Part shown: positions 49,522 to 58,047 of the stretch, one piece after another
Layout: each line of letters starts with the position of its first letter
Position numbering within the stretch: the first letter of the stretch is position 1
NCBI RefSeq assembly: GCF_000219215.1
Contig: NC_015724.1
Location: 62,001 to 126,000 of the forward strand
Length of the DNA: 64,000 nucleotides
Direction: 5' to 3'
DNA from: Cupriavidus necator N-1
Lineage (GTDB): Bacteria; Pseudomonadota; Gammaproteobacteria; Burkholderiales; Burkholderiaceae
Made by a program: the position numbers and the translations under genes
Notes under the pieces: generated by a model
The model's input: only the letters and a program-made list of their open reading frames with translations
What the model was told of the DNA's origin: nothing
Database searches by the model: none

Positions 49522-50481
49522 TCATTTCCTGAAGAGTGCGGGGTTTGCCGCGACGAAGCGGCTGGCGGCCGCGGCGTCGGTATGGATTAGCGTCGCGAGT
49601 TCGGCGGGGGTGGACGCCTCGAGCTGGTAGCCCTCGCTGGAGAGTTGCTTGCTTACGGCCGGGTCCGTCACAAACTGGCGCGACAGAGCTGCCATGCGCG
49701 AGATGACCGGCTCAGGCGTGCCGGCCGGCGCGAACACGCCGTACCAGTTGGAGAACACCGCGTCGGACATGCCGCTCTCCTTCAGTGTCGGCACTTCGGG
49801 GAAGGCCGCACTGCGCGTGGCGGACGTCACCGCCAATGGCCGCAGCTTGCCGCCGCGCACGAACGGCGCCAGCACCGGCACGTTGGCGATCACCATGTCT
49901 ACCTGGCCGCCCATCGCATCGCCGGCCGCCTGTGCGCCGCCCTTGTACGGCACATGGGTCAGGCGGATCTTCGACCCCGAGTTGAGCAAGCCCACCTGCA
50001 GCACCAGCGCCGCGCTGGAGATGGAGTAGCGGTCGGGGTGGGTGCGGGCCAGCGAGATCATGTCGGCCACGTTCGCAGCCGCGAACTGGTTGTTGGCGGC
50101 GATCAGGCAGGGCACGCGCGTAAGCAGGCTGATCGGGAGGAGATCCTTCTGCGCATTGAACGGCGGGACCGGTCCGGTGTAAGGGTTGGTGGCGAGGCCG
50201 TCGATGCCGATCAGGAAGGTGTAGCCATCGGGTTCGGCCTTCGCAACGAGCTCGCTGCCGATATTGGTGGAGGCGCCGGGGCGGTTCTCCACCAATACGG
50301 CCTGCGATAGCTTCTTGCGCAGGAATTCAGCGTACTCTCGCGCGAGCCGGTCGTTGGTGCCGCCCGGAGCGTACGGCACCACAAGGCGAATGGGCTTTGC
50401 CGGCCAGTCGTGCGCGACGGCCTGGCCGGCCGGCAGGCAGGCTAGCAGCAGGGCCGTAATACACCATGATCTTCTCTTCAT
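49522..50481 (-). CDS. Bug/TctC-family periplasmic substrate-binding protein
   Basis: 319 residues from the Met of MKRRSWCITALLLACLPAGQ, preceded by GGAGACAACCG; the longer frame to 50553 is not needed. Signal peptide ends GQAVAHD, then WPAKPIRLVVPYAPGGTNDR and RPGASTNIGSELVAKAEPDG, the Bug hallmarks. It captures a carboxylate in the periplasm. It is inside the carboxylase operon, 16 bases upstream of the second carboxyltransferase gene, linking uptake with metabolism of the ligand. Confidence 0.93.
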   Translation of the reverse strand: MKRRSWCITALLLACLPAGQAVAHDWPAKPIRLVVPYAPGGTNDRLAREYAEFLRKKLSQAVLVENRPGASTNIGSELVAKAEPDGYTFLIGIDGLATNPYTGPVPPFNAQKDLLPISLLTRVPCLIAANNQFAAANVADMISLARTHPDRYSISSAALVLQVGLLNSGSKIRLTHVPYKGGAQAAGDAMGGQVDMVIANVPVLAPFVRGGKLRPLAVTSATRSAAFPEVPTLKESGMSDAVFSNWYGVFAPAGTPEPVISRMAALSRQFVTDPAVSKQLSSEGYQLEASTPAELATLIHTDAAAASRFVAANPALFRK

Positions 50482-50570
50482 CGGTTGTCTCCTGATGTGT
50501 TCTGGTGTGCTGGGCCAGCGCGGAGTTTTTCCCCTTGCCGTGCGCTGGCCCATGGCAAAGGAAGGGTGCG

Positions 50571-51605
50571 CTATGCCAGGCGCTGTAGCGTGGTCTGCCG
50601 CTCGTGCAGCAGTAGCCGGCCGTCAGTGGTGTCATAGCGGTTTTCCGTCTCGAAGATCAGCATGGGTGCGCCGCTCGTGCCCACGCGGTAACGCACATCG
50701 CGCAGGCGGCAACTCGCCTGCACGGTGTCGTCGGGACGCGCCAACGCATGGATGCGCACGCGCGTGCCGCCGTTGAGCAGGCCCTGCGGCGGCAGGCCGA
50801 AGCGTCGGGAGAAGTCGCGTCCGACCTCGCAGACCGCTTCGCGGCCCAGTGCGTCGGGCGCCGTGCCGAGTGGGTGTGCGCCGGCCGGCCATGACATCGC
50901 ATGTATGGGGAACAGCGGTGGCGCGACGAGGCCGCGATGCACGCTCGTGCGGGCGGCCTGCGGGTCGTGATGCCAGTGAGGCAGGTCCATGACGGCCTCG
51001 GCGAACAGGCGCAGACGGCCGGCTTCGACCGGACTGAAGGAGACGATGCGCTCAATCTCGCTGCCGATGCGGCGGCGGATCGGCGCGGGCACAGAGGTGT
51101 CGAGGGGGGCGGCCGCGGACGGCGGAGCGTCCTCCGCGTCCCCGGCATCGTGGTACGCCCCAGGTAGCGCATCGGGGGCGTCGGCTCCGTTCACCGGCAG
51201 CAGCACCACGGCCGTGCCGTCGGTGGTCACGCGGGCGGTGTCGACATTGAAAAGGTGCTGGTCGAGGTGCACCGCCGTTGCCTGCGCCTGGCGCTCCACG
51301 GCGCGCACGCAGCCTTCGGCGCGCAGGTGCTGGCCGACCAGGTCCGGGCTGCGGAAGCGGCAGGCCAGCCGCCACAGCCAGCATCGTTCGCCGAAGGCCG
51401 CGGTGGCAAGTTGGGCGAGGAACTGCTGCTTAAGCGCGCCGTTGATGACCGCGTCGGGCAGTCCTGCCACCTCGCGCGCATAGGCGCGGTCATAGTGGAT
51501 CCTGTCCCAGTTTTCCTGCGCCGCGCACCAGCGCACGACATGGCTGGCGGTAATCCGCCCCTTGTCGAGCCGGGGCAGGGGCATGCCGAGGGCCGGCGCT
51601 CCCAT
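50571..51605 (-). CDS. double-hotdog MaoC/FAS1-like dehydratase or hydratase
   Basis: 344 residues with two hotdog-type halves. The N-terminal half has IHYDRAYAREVAGLPDAVIN (MaoC hydratase motif with D-x4-H variant). The C-terminal half has the FAS1-type dehydratase features PPLFPIHAMSWPAGAHPLGT, FGLPPQGLLNGGTRVRIHA and a final IFETENRYDT. Related fused proteins act as mesaconyl-CoA or 3-methylfumaryl-CoA hydratases. In this operon it would hydrate or dehydrate the CoA ester made by the carboxylases. The middle (about 160-185) is Ala/Asp-rich and linker-like. Confidence 0.8.
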   Translation of the reverse strand: MGAPALGMPLPRLDKGRITASHVVRWCAAQENWDRIHYDRAYAREVAGLPDAVINGALKQQFLAQLATAAFGERCWLWRLACRFRSPDLVGQHLRAEGCVRAVERQAQATAVHLDQHLFNVDTARVTTDGTAVVLLPVNGADAPDALPGAYHDAGDAEDAPPSAAAPLDTSVPAPIRRRIGSEIERIVSFSPVEAGRLRLFAEAVMDLPHWHHDPQAARTSVHRGLVAPPLFPIHAMSWPAGAHPLGTAPDALGREAVCEVGRDFSRRFGLPPQGLLNGGTRVRIHALARPDDTVQASCRLRDVRYRVGTSGAPMLIFETENRYDTTDGRLLLHERQTTLQRLA

Positions 51606-51694
51606 GCTTGTCTCCTTGCTGCGTGTGGGTACGTCACGGATGGCGTCGGCCGGCGCCCGCTCCCGGAAGGAAGAGGGGGGATGCAGCGAAGCCG

Positions 51695-53281
51695 CTACGG
51701 GCGCACGCCGGCTCTTAGCTTCGGGCCGAGCGTGGTCTTCAGCGAGATCTGCGCGGCGTCGATGAAGCGACTCAGCGTCTGCCGGGTCTCGCGCGGGTCG
51801 ATGATGTCTTCCACGCCGAAGGCCTCGGCGGTGCGGAAGGGCGATGCAAGCTGGCGCAGGCGCTGCTCGATCTCGCGCTCCTTCGCTACAGGGTCGGGCG
51901 CAGTGGCGATCTCACGCCGGAATGCCGCCGCCACGCCACCCTCGATCGGCAGTGAGCCCCACTCGGCGGTCGGCCATGCGAGCTTGAGCCCCAGGCCGTT
52001 TTTGTCGGTGGCCGCCATGCCCGCCATGCCGTAGCACTTGCGGATCACCACCGTTGCAATGGGCACGGTGGCCTGCAGGCTGACGAACACGCTGCGCATG
52101 CCTTCGCGCAAAGTGCCCTGTGCCTCTGCGTCGCGCCCGACCATGAAGCCCGGCACATCCACCAGGAACACCAGCGGGATGTGGAAGGTATCGCACAGTT
52201 CGATGAAGTGCGTCTGCTTGCGCGCCGCCTTAGCATCAATGGCGCCCCCGTAGGCCATCGGGTTGCTCGCCACCACACCAACCACCTTGCCGTTCAGGCG
52301 CGTCAGGCTGGTGATCACCGCCTTGCCGTAGGTCGGCTGGATCTCGAACACCGAGCCGCGGTCGAACACCATGCGCACGATCTTGCGCATGTCGTAGGCC
52401 TTGCGCCGGTCGGACGGGACGATGGTCGCCAGCGCCTCCTCGCGGCGATCGACTGGATCGTCGCAGGGCGTTTCGGGCGGCAGCTCCCACACGTTCTGCG
52501 GCATGTACGACAGGTAGCGCCGGATCAAGGCGAAACAGTCGGCTTCAGTCTCCACGGCGTTGTCCACCGAACCTGCCACGTCTACGGCAATCGGCGCGCC
52601 GCCGAGGTCGTCCTTGGAGATATCCTGCCCGAGCGAACGTTTCACCACGGGCGGCCCGGCCGCGAAGATCTGGCTGGTGCCATTGACCATCACCGACCAG
52701 TGCGAAAGGATGGTCCGCCCGGCCGGCCCACCGGCTGCCGTGCCGAGCACCGCACAAACAACCGGCACCTGGCCGAGCAGCGCGGCGGAGGTCTCGAAGC
52801 CATGCACGCCGGGGAACACGGTATGGCCGCGCCGCTGCGCCGAGGTGACGCTGCCGCCCACGCCGTCGATCAGGTTGATAAGCGGAATCTTATAATTGAG
52901 CGCGAGGTCCTCGACAAAGCCGCCTTGGCCGCCTTTCTTGCGGTCGCCGCTCCAACTCGCGCCGCCGCGCACGGTGTAGTCCTCGCCGCCGATCGCCACC
53001 GGGCGGCCGTCCACGGTGGCCAGTCCCATCACGTATGGCGCGGGCGTGACCTTCACCAGCACGCCGTTCTCGTCGTAGTGGCCCTGGCCGGTGAGGCGGC
53101 CCACTTCATGGAAGGAGCTCTTGTCGGACAAGGCGTCGATGCGCTCGCGGATGGTCAGCTTGCCGGCCGCGTGGTGTCGCTCGATGGCCTCGGGGCCGCC
53201 CAGCCCTAGCGCCAGCTCGCGGCGTCGTTCGAGTTCCAACAAGTCCTCCGAGGGAATGCTTTGAGTCATGTCCATGGCCAT
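51695..53281 (-). CDS. acyl-CoA carboxylase carboxyltransferase subunit, copy 1
   Basis: 528 residues from the Met of MAMDMTQSIPSEDLLELERR. PccB-like: LTIRERIDALSDKSSFHEVG, DYTVRGGASWSGDRKKGGQG, then second half NPMAYGGAIDAKAARKQTHF, DVPGFMVGRDAEAQGTLREG and RKCYGMAGMAATDKNGLGLK. It differs clearly from copy 2, so it is not a recent duplicate. The start is 4 bases downstream of the biotinyl-protein stop, indicating tight coupling: carrier and this carboxyltransferase probably form the core enzyme with the AccC-like subunit. Confidence 0.92.
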   Translation of the reverse strand: MAMDMTQSIPSEDLLELERRRELALGLGGPEAIERHHAAGKLTIRERIDALSDKSSFHEVGRLTGQGHYDENGVLVKVTPAPYVMGLATVDGRPVAIGGEDYTVRGGASWSGDRKKGGQGGFVEDLALNYKIPLINLIDGVGGSVTSAQRRGHTVFPGVHGFETSAALLGQVPVVCAVLGTAAGGPAGRTILSHWSVMVNGTSQIFAAGPPVVKRSLGQDISKDDLGGAPIAVDVAGSVDNAVETEADCFALIRRYLSYMPQNVWELPPETPCDDPVDRREEALATIVPSDRRKAYDMRKIVRMVFDRGSVFEIQPTYGKAVITSLTRLNGKVVGVVASNPMAYGGAIDAKAARKQTHFIELCDTFHIPLVFLVDVPGFMVGRDAEAQGTLREGMRSVFVSLQATVPIATVVIRKCYGMAGMAATDKNGLGLKLAWPTAEWGSLPIEGGVAAAFRREIATAPDPVAKEREIEQRLRQLASPFRTAEAFGVEDIIDPRETRQTLSRFIDAAQISLKTTLGPKLRAGVRP

Positions 53282-53285
53282 GTCC

Positions 53286-53507
53286 TCAAGCCGGATCGAC
53301 GACTGCCAGCAACTGGCCTTCGGCGATCGACTCACCTTCCTTGACCAGCACCTCCGACACCGTGCCCGCGTGCGTGGCTTCGACCGGGATCTCCATCTTC
53401 ATCGACTCGATGATAAAGAGCACGTCGCCTTCGCCCACGGTCTGTCCCGTCTCGCATTCGCACTTCCAGACCGACCCGACCACCTCGGATTTCACTTTGA
53501 CGCTCAT
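53286..53507 (-). CDS. biotinyl-domain carrier protein
   Basis: 73 residues from the Met of MSVKVKSEVVGSVWKCECET, which has AAGGATGA upstream; a start three codons earlier (53516) is possible. One biotinyl/lipoyl domain: GDVLFIIESMKMEIPVEATH with the E-S-M-K-M motif whose Lys is biotinylated, and GESIAEGQLLAVVDPA at the end. It carries carboxybiotin between the AccC-like subunit and the carboxyltransferase. Free-standing carriers of this size occur with PccB-type enzymes in catabolic operons. Confidence 0.93.
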   Translation of the reverse strand: MSVKVKSEVVGSVWKCECETGQTVGEGDVLFIIESMKMEIPVEATHAGTVSEVLVKEGESIAEGQLLAVVDPA

Positions 53508-53565
53508 TGAACTCATCCTTATGAAGAAATGCAGCAACGATGTAGGAAAACCGGGGCCGGCGCGC

Positions 53566-54813
53566 TCAGCGGGCCATTCCCGCGTCGTAGATGACGCCGC
53601 TTCGCTGCAGCGCGGCCAGCGCGTCGGGCGCGAGCCCGAGCATGCGGGCGAGCACCGCGGCAGTGTCGGCGCCGGTGTCGCGGCCTAGCCCGCGGACTTC
53701 GCCCGGGGTGTCGGACAGGCGCGGCGTCACGTTGGGCAAGGCCACCATGCCGAGCCGGTCGTGCGGGCGGCGCTGAATGCTGTCGCGCGCGGCGAAGTGC
53801 GGGTCGGCGAAGACGTCGTCGATGTTGTAGATCTTGGCGTGCGGGATGTCGTGCTCACCCAGCCGGCGGTGAATCTCGTCGTAGTCGTGCGCGCCGATCC
53901 AGGCCTGCACCGCCGAATCGACCTCGTCGCTGTGCCGGCTGCGCATCAGGTTGGTGGCGTAGCGCAGGTCGTCGGCCAGGTCCGGCTGGCCCATCGCCAC
54001 GCACAGGCGGCGGAAGATCGGGTCGGCCAGCGCCGCCACATGGACGTGGCAGCCGTCGGCGGACTGGTAGAGGTTGTTCGGGCTCGACCCCGGCAGGCGG
54101 GAGCCGGCGCGCTGCGCGACTACGCCGAGCTGGTCGTAGGCCATGACGTGCGGCTCCATGAAGCTGAACGCGCATTCGGCCAGCGCCGTGTCCACCACCT
54201 GGCCGCGCCCGGTGCGATGGCGGGCTTCCAGCGCCAGCAGTGCACCAAACGCGCCGTACAGCCCGGTGAGGTAGTCGGACAATGAGGTGGCCACGCGGGC
54301 CGGTGGGCGGTCGGGGTCGCCGGTGATCGAGCGCAGCCCGCTGATGGCCTCGCCAATCACGCCGTAGCCGGGCCGCTGGCTGTACGGTCCGTCCTGCCCG
54401 TAGCCACTGATGCGCACCACAATCAGGCCGGGGTTAGTCGCGCTCAGAGTCTCGTAAGAGAGCCCCCAGCGTTCCAATGTGCCGGGGCGGAAGTTCTCCA
54501 CCACGAAGTCGGCCTTGTCGATCAGGCCGCGCAGCAGCGCCTGGCCTTCTTCGGTGCGCAGGTCGACCGAGATCAGTTCCTTGTTGCGGAAGATCGAGAG
54601 GGCGTACAGCGAGATGCCGTCCTTATGACTGCCCATCGAGCGCAGGGCGTCGCCCTCGGCCACTTCGACCTTGATGACGGTGGCGCCAAAGTCCGCCAGC
54701 AGCCTGCCGCAAAATGGGCCAGCCACAGTCGAGCCAAGTTCGATCACGGTGTAGCCGGACAGCGGCTGGATACGTTCGCTGGGGGGCATGCAGGGAATCT
54801 CCGCGCGGGTCAT
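53566..54813 (-). CDS. class III (CaiB/BaiF) CoA-transferase
   Basis: 415 residues. The start at 54813 overlaps the stop of the upstream Bug gene (ATGA); an ATG at 54789 is the alternative. Family landmarks: LSGYTVIELGSTVAGPFCGR, LLADFGATVIKVEVAEGDAL, DKADFVVENFRPGTLERWGL and VVRISGYGQDGPYSQRPGYG, with the Asp nucleophile expected in the third quarter. It moves CoA between organic acids (for example succinyl-CoA to the imported acid), activating the substrate for the carboxylase and hydratase steps. Confidence 0.93.
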   Translation of the reverse strand: MTRAEIPCMPPSERIQPLSGYTVIELGSTVAGPFCGRLLADFGATVIKVEVAEGDALRSMGSHKDGISLYALSIFRNKELISVDLRTEEGQALLRGLIDKADFVVENFRPGTLERWGLSYETLSATNPGLIVVRISGYGQDGPYSQRPGYGVIGEAISGLRSITGDPDRPPARVATSLSDYLTGLYGAFGALLALEARHRTGRGQVVDTALAECAFSFMEPHVMAYDQLGVVAQRAGSRLPGSSPNNLYQSADGCHVHVAALADPIFRRLCVAMGQPDLADDLRYATNLMRSRHSDEVDSAVQAWIGAHDYDEIHRRLGEHDIPHAKIYNIDDVFADPHFAARDSIQRRPHDRLGMVALPNVTPRLSDTPGEVRGLGRDTGADTAAVLARMLGLAPDALAALQRSGVIYDAGMAR

Positions 54814-55805
54814 TGGGCAACGGTCACGTGGGCGTTCTTCACTACGTCGGCCCACAGGGTCACTTCCTTGTGCAGGGTGTCGCGGAACTGGTCCGGGCTG
54901 CCGCCGACCAGTTCCAGCCCGCCGGCCGATTGCAGGCGCTCGCGTAGCTCGGCCGAGTTCTTCAGCAAGTCGTTCAGTTCGCGATTGATGCGGCTGACGA
55001 TCTCGGGCGGCAAGTTCTTCGGCCCCATCAACCCGAAGAACAGGCTCCCGTCGTAGCCCTTCAGCCCCGCCTCAGCGAAGGTGGGCACGTCGGGCGCCAG
55101 CGGTGAGCGCGCCTGGCTGGAGATGGCCAGCGCGCGCACGCGGCGGGCCTGGATGTTGGGCGCTGCCAGCAGGATGGTGTCGGTCACCATGTCGATCTCG
55201 CCGCCCAGCAGTGCCGCGACGGCCTGCGAGTTGCCCCGGTACGGCACGTGGGTGAACGAGGTGCCGGTCAGCGTGGCAAGGTATTCGGTGCTCAGGTGGG
55301 TGGAGCCGCCCACGCCGGAAGAGCCATAGTTGATCTTCTTCGGATGACTGCGGGCGTAGGTCAGGAATTCGGTCAAGGACTTGGCGGGGAAGCCGTTTCT
55401 GACTAGCAGCACGGTGGGCAGGCGGCCGACCAGTGCGATGGGAGTCAGGTCCTTCTCAATGTTGAACGACAGCTTCGGATACACCGCCGGATTGACGGCG
55501 ATCGCGCTGGAGACGGTCAGCAACGTGTAGCCGTCGGGGGCCGAGCGGGCAACGGCCTCAGCAGCGAGGCTGCCGCCCACCCCGGTCTTGTTCTCGACGA
55601 CGATCGACTGCCCGAGCCGCTCGGAGAGGTACTGCGCGACCACCCGCGCCACGATATCGGTCGCGCTGCCGGCGGAGAAGCCGACGTACATCTTGATCGG
55701 CCGATTGGGGTACTTGTCTTGCGCATGCAGTGGGGCGGCGGTGAAGGCCAGTCCAGCCAGCGCCAAGGCGGCCGCGCTCAGGGCGCGATGGATCGATGAC
55801 AGCAT
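54810..55805 (-). CDS. Bug/TctC-family periplasmic substrate-binding protein
   Basis: 331 residues from the Met of MLSSIHRALSAAALALAGLA, with AAGGAGACC upstream; the longer frame is not needed. Signal peptide ends AAPLHAQ, then NRPIKMYVGFSAGSATDIVA and KTGVGGSLAAEAVARSAPDG. First structural gene of the operon, 67 bases after the GntR gene. Two Bug proteins in one operon suggest two related ligands or a high- and low-affinity pair. Confidence 0.93.
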   Translation of the reverse strand: MLSSIHRALSAAALALAGLAFTAAPLHAQDKYPNRPIKMYVGFSAGSATDIVARVVAQYLSERLGQSIVVENKTGVGGSLAAEAVARSAPDGYTLLTVSSAIAVNPAVYPKLSFNIEKDLTPIALVGRLPTVLLVRNGFPAKSLTEFLTYARSHPKKINYGSSGVGGSTHLSTEYLATLTGTSFTHVPYRGNSQAVAALLGGEIDMVTDTILLAAPNIQARRVRALAISSQARSPLAPDVPTFAEAGLKGYDGSLFFGLMGPKNLPPEIVSRINRELNDLLKNSAELRERLQSAGGLELVGGSPDQFRDTLHKEVTLWADVVKNAHVTVAQ

Positions 55806-55872
55806 CGGGCAGGTCTCCTTGCATGTTTTGTTCTTATATGCGGGTGTTACTGGTGTTGCGTGAGCCGAGCGT

Positions 55873-56583
55873 TCAGATGATGTACTTGCGGTATTTGGCC
55901 AGGTATTCCGCGGCTTCGCGCAGGCTCTCGCGCCGGATCGACTCCGCCTTCTCGGCGTTGCGCTCGCGCAAGGCGGCCAGCGTGGCACGGTGGTGGGCGA
56001 GGCCCAGCTTGGCCCGCCCCGGCAGCACAATGGCGCGGCGGATGACGTCCTGGGTGCGTTCCAGGATGGAATCCAGCATGCCCTGGATGACCGGATTGGC
56101 GGCGTTCTTGAAGATGCGCTGGCGGAAGCGATCGTAGCCTTCCATGTAGAAGTCGAAGTCGCCGTTGTCCAGTGCGGCTTCCATCGGCGCGCCGAACAGT
56201 TCGATGAGGTCGTCCCATTCGCCCGGCGGGGCCAGTTGCGCCGCCAGCCGCACGCTCATGCCCTCCAGCGCCTCGCGCGCGCAGTAGATCTGCAGGATCT
56301 GCTCGAAGCTGATGCGGGTGACGATGGCGCCCCGATTGGGAATGCGCTCCACCAGCCCGCGTTGCTCCAGCGCAGCCAGCGCCTCGCGGATACGTGGTCG
56401 GGTGGTGCCGAATTCCTGCGCGAGGTCTTGCTCCACGAGCTTGGTACCGGGCAACAGCTCGTGCCGCGCGATGCGCGCGCGCAGTTCATCGGCGATATCG
56501 CCGGCGCCGGACTTGGTCGGGCGCGGCGCCTCCTTCAGTTCAGGTGCGGCCTTTTTACGGATTGTTCTTTCTGCGACGCCCAT
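55873..56583 (-). CDS. GntR-family regulator, FadR/FCD type
   Basis: 236 residues from the Met of MGVAERTIRKKAAPELKEAP; the longer frame to 56670 reads through a tandem DNA repeat (encoding D-P-Q-S-I-V copies) and is unlikely to be coding. HTH: LVEQDLAQEFGTTRPRIREA and LAALEQRGLVERIPNRGAIV. The FCD effector domain follows (REALEGMSVRLAAQLAPPGE, FHMEG-like YMEGYDRFRQRIFKNAANP, AHHRATLAALRERNAEKAES). It heads the operon and probably senses the imported acid or its CoA ester and autoregulates through the upstream repeats. Confidence 0.92.
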   Translation of the reverse strand: MGVAERTIRKKAAPELKEAPRPTKSGAGDIADELRARIARHELLPGTKLVEQDLAQEFGTTRPRIREALAALEQRGLVERIPNRGAIVTRISFEQILQIYCAREALEGMSVRLAAQLAPPGEWDDLIELFGAPMEAALDNGDFDFYMEGYDRFRQRIFKNAANPVIQGMLDSILERTQDVIRRAIVLPGRAKLGLAHHRATLAALRERNAEKAESIRRESLREAAEYLAKYRKYII

Positions 56584-56611
56584 CGATGCTGGCTCCCCGC
56601 TTTCGTCTGAC

Positions 56612-56656
56612 TGTGGATCAACTATAGATTGTGGATCAACTATAGATTGTGGATCC
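56612..56656. promoter_or_regulatory. 18-base tandem repeats upstream of the GntR operon
   Basis: TGTGGATCAACTATAGAT occurs twice without gap (56612-56629, 56630-56647), followed by a half copy TGTGGATCC. They lie 29 bases upstream of the GntR start. Phased repeats at this place are likely operator sites. The rest up to 56900 shows no gene. Confidence 0.6.
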
Positions 56657-56901
56657 AAAATAGCAAACAATTTTGTATTCCGTTTTGACTACTAACGAAC
56701 CCGATGCGAATATGGCGTCATGCCTAACCGGACTAGTACTAAATCGCTGACGCGGTCGTGGTAGAGAAGCGGGGGGCAGTGCCTGACGTTCGATGCAGGA
56801 CGGTTGTCTGGCGGCCGTGGCGGCCGTGGCGGCGGAGAGCGGATGAGCAGGATGGAGGCGCCCGCCCGGGCATTCCATCCACTGTTCCCAGGAGTTCCGC
56901 C

Positions 56902-57140
56902 ATGACACCGCTCCGCGAGCGCATGCATGCACGACATGCAGATCCGCAACCTCGCAGACAACACGCAGAAGTCGTATCTTCTGCAAGTTTCCCGTTTCGC
57001 CCAGCACTTCCGTCGCTCACCGGAATTGCTAGGCCCCGAAGGGATTCGCGCCTGGCTCGTCCATCTTCGCGACAAGCGCAAACTTGCGCCCAGCAGCCTC
57101 TGTCCTGCGGTCGGTGCATTGCGCTTCCTGTACCTTGATG
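56902..57140 (+). pseudogene. tyrosine recombinase N-terminal fragment (different family)
   Basis: From ATG 56902, MTPLRERM, then after a frameshift near 56925, MQIRNLADNTQKSYLLQVSR, LGPEGIRAWLVHLRDKRKLA and AVGALRFLYLDGK. This is the SAM-like core-binding domain of recombinases associated with IS and integron-like elements. The catalytic domain is absent: sequence changes to the upstream region of the HTH remnant at about 57140. Confidence 0.75.
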
Positions 57141-57169
57141 GAAAAACGCATAGAAGCAGCCGTTTGCGT

Positions 57170-57187
57170 AATTTCACCATCATGAAA
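57170..57187 (+). promoter_or_regulatory. AATTTCAC-TCATGAAA element before the HTH remnant
   Basis: AATTTCACCATCATGAAA matches the element at 44302-44319 and the copy at 2384-2402. The flanking bases GCCAGCAGCC also match copy A, so the whole upstream region is duplicated. Confidence 0.5.
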
Positions 57188-57280
57188 CAACGCCAGCAGC
57201 CTTCACGCTGACTTCCTCCTCTTCACGGGACGGGCCTCCATGCCGCGACCACTACCTGATCCGATTCCTCCTTCGCGCGC

Positions 57281-57575
57281 GACATTCGCACCATTCGGCA
57301 GCTGGGGGACCGCATTCGAGCAACCCGCGCAGAGGAAGGGATGCCCATTGACCGGGCGGCGAGGCATTGCGGTGTCTCCATCGGTATGCTGTCCACGCTG
57401 GAGAACGGCAAGGGCGTCAATCTCGAGCACGGCCCTGCGTGTGATGGACGGACTGGGTTTGACGATGCTGGTCGTTCCCAAGGCCCATACGCCTTGGCTC
57501 GAACAGGCAGCGGCCCATGCGACCAAGACCGGCGAGGATGCGGTGAGGGAAGTGCATGCCTGGCTGGAAGAGTAG
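57281..57575 (+). pseudogene. HipB-like XRE HTH protein, copy B, frameshifted
   Basis: The first frame reads DIRTIRQLGDRIRATRAEEG then MPIDRAARHCGVSIGMLSTL and ENGKGVNLEH. One extra G at about 57430 shifts the frame; the protein continues ALRVMDGLGLTMLVVPKAHT, PWLEQAAAHATK and ends VHAWLEE at 57575. Without the extra base it would be a complete protein of about 97 residues. Paralogue of copy A at 44372. No hipA follows. Confidence 0.8.
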
Positions 57576-57654
57576 GACCGCGATCAGGGGGGCGCCGGAT
57601 CGGAATTTCTGGATCAGCCCCGCGGTTGCCGCGGCAGAAATGCTCGAAACGATC

Positions 57655-57905
57655 ATGAAACTCAACCACTTTGCTATGTGGCCTGGCTGCTGCGGTTGGT
57701 TCCGTCCTTGCTTCCAACCCGACTTACGCTGCTGGATTCAGTCCGTACCATGATGAAGCCAAAAGCACGTTCAACCCTTACGCCGACGGAGCCCGAGGCC
57801 GGTTCAACCCCACGTGCCAATGGCGCGCGCGAGAAGTTCAATCCATACTCCGACGGTCTTCGCACTTCCCGTTTTGATGTCTATACCGACGGCGCCCGGG
57901 ACTGA
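57655..57905 (+). pseudogene. PYTDGA-repeat exported protein, frameshifted copy
   Basis: The frame from TTG 57671 has a signal peptide (LCGLAAAVGSVLASNPTYA) and then SPYHDEAKSTFNPYADGARG. A one-base shift near 57812 leads to the other frame: ANGAREKFNPYSDGLRTSRF then DVYTDGARD and a stop. The ATG at 57655 is joined to it only by another shift. The F-N-P-Y-x-D-G-A-R units are diverged versions of the repeats at 22385. It precedes the exported-protein paralogue at 58048. Confidence 0.7.
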
Positions 57906-58047
57906 GTGCGGACGCTGGCTTTCACACGGCCAAGGTCATCAACGAGAGGGTCACGACGGACTAGACTGACGATGGGTATTGGCAGGAGAAAAGCAGTGAA
58001 GCCAAGCTTGCTGCTTTTCACCCCGATATCGACGTTTTGGAGCGGCA

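Noticed and set aside
56612..56656. possible CRISPR-like repeats
   Set aside because: Only two and a half 18-base units with no spacers between them, and no cas genes in the window.
56584..56670. N-terminal extension of the FCD-type GntR protein with D-P-Q-S-I-V copies
   Set aside because: The repeat in the protein comes only from a tandem DNA repeat that looks like an operator; the next Met begins a normal GntR N-terminus.
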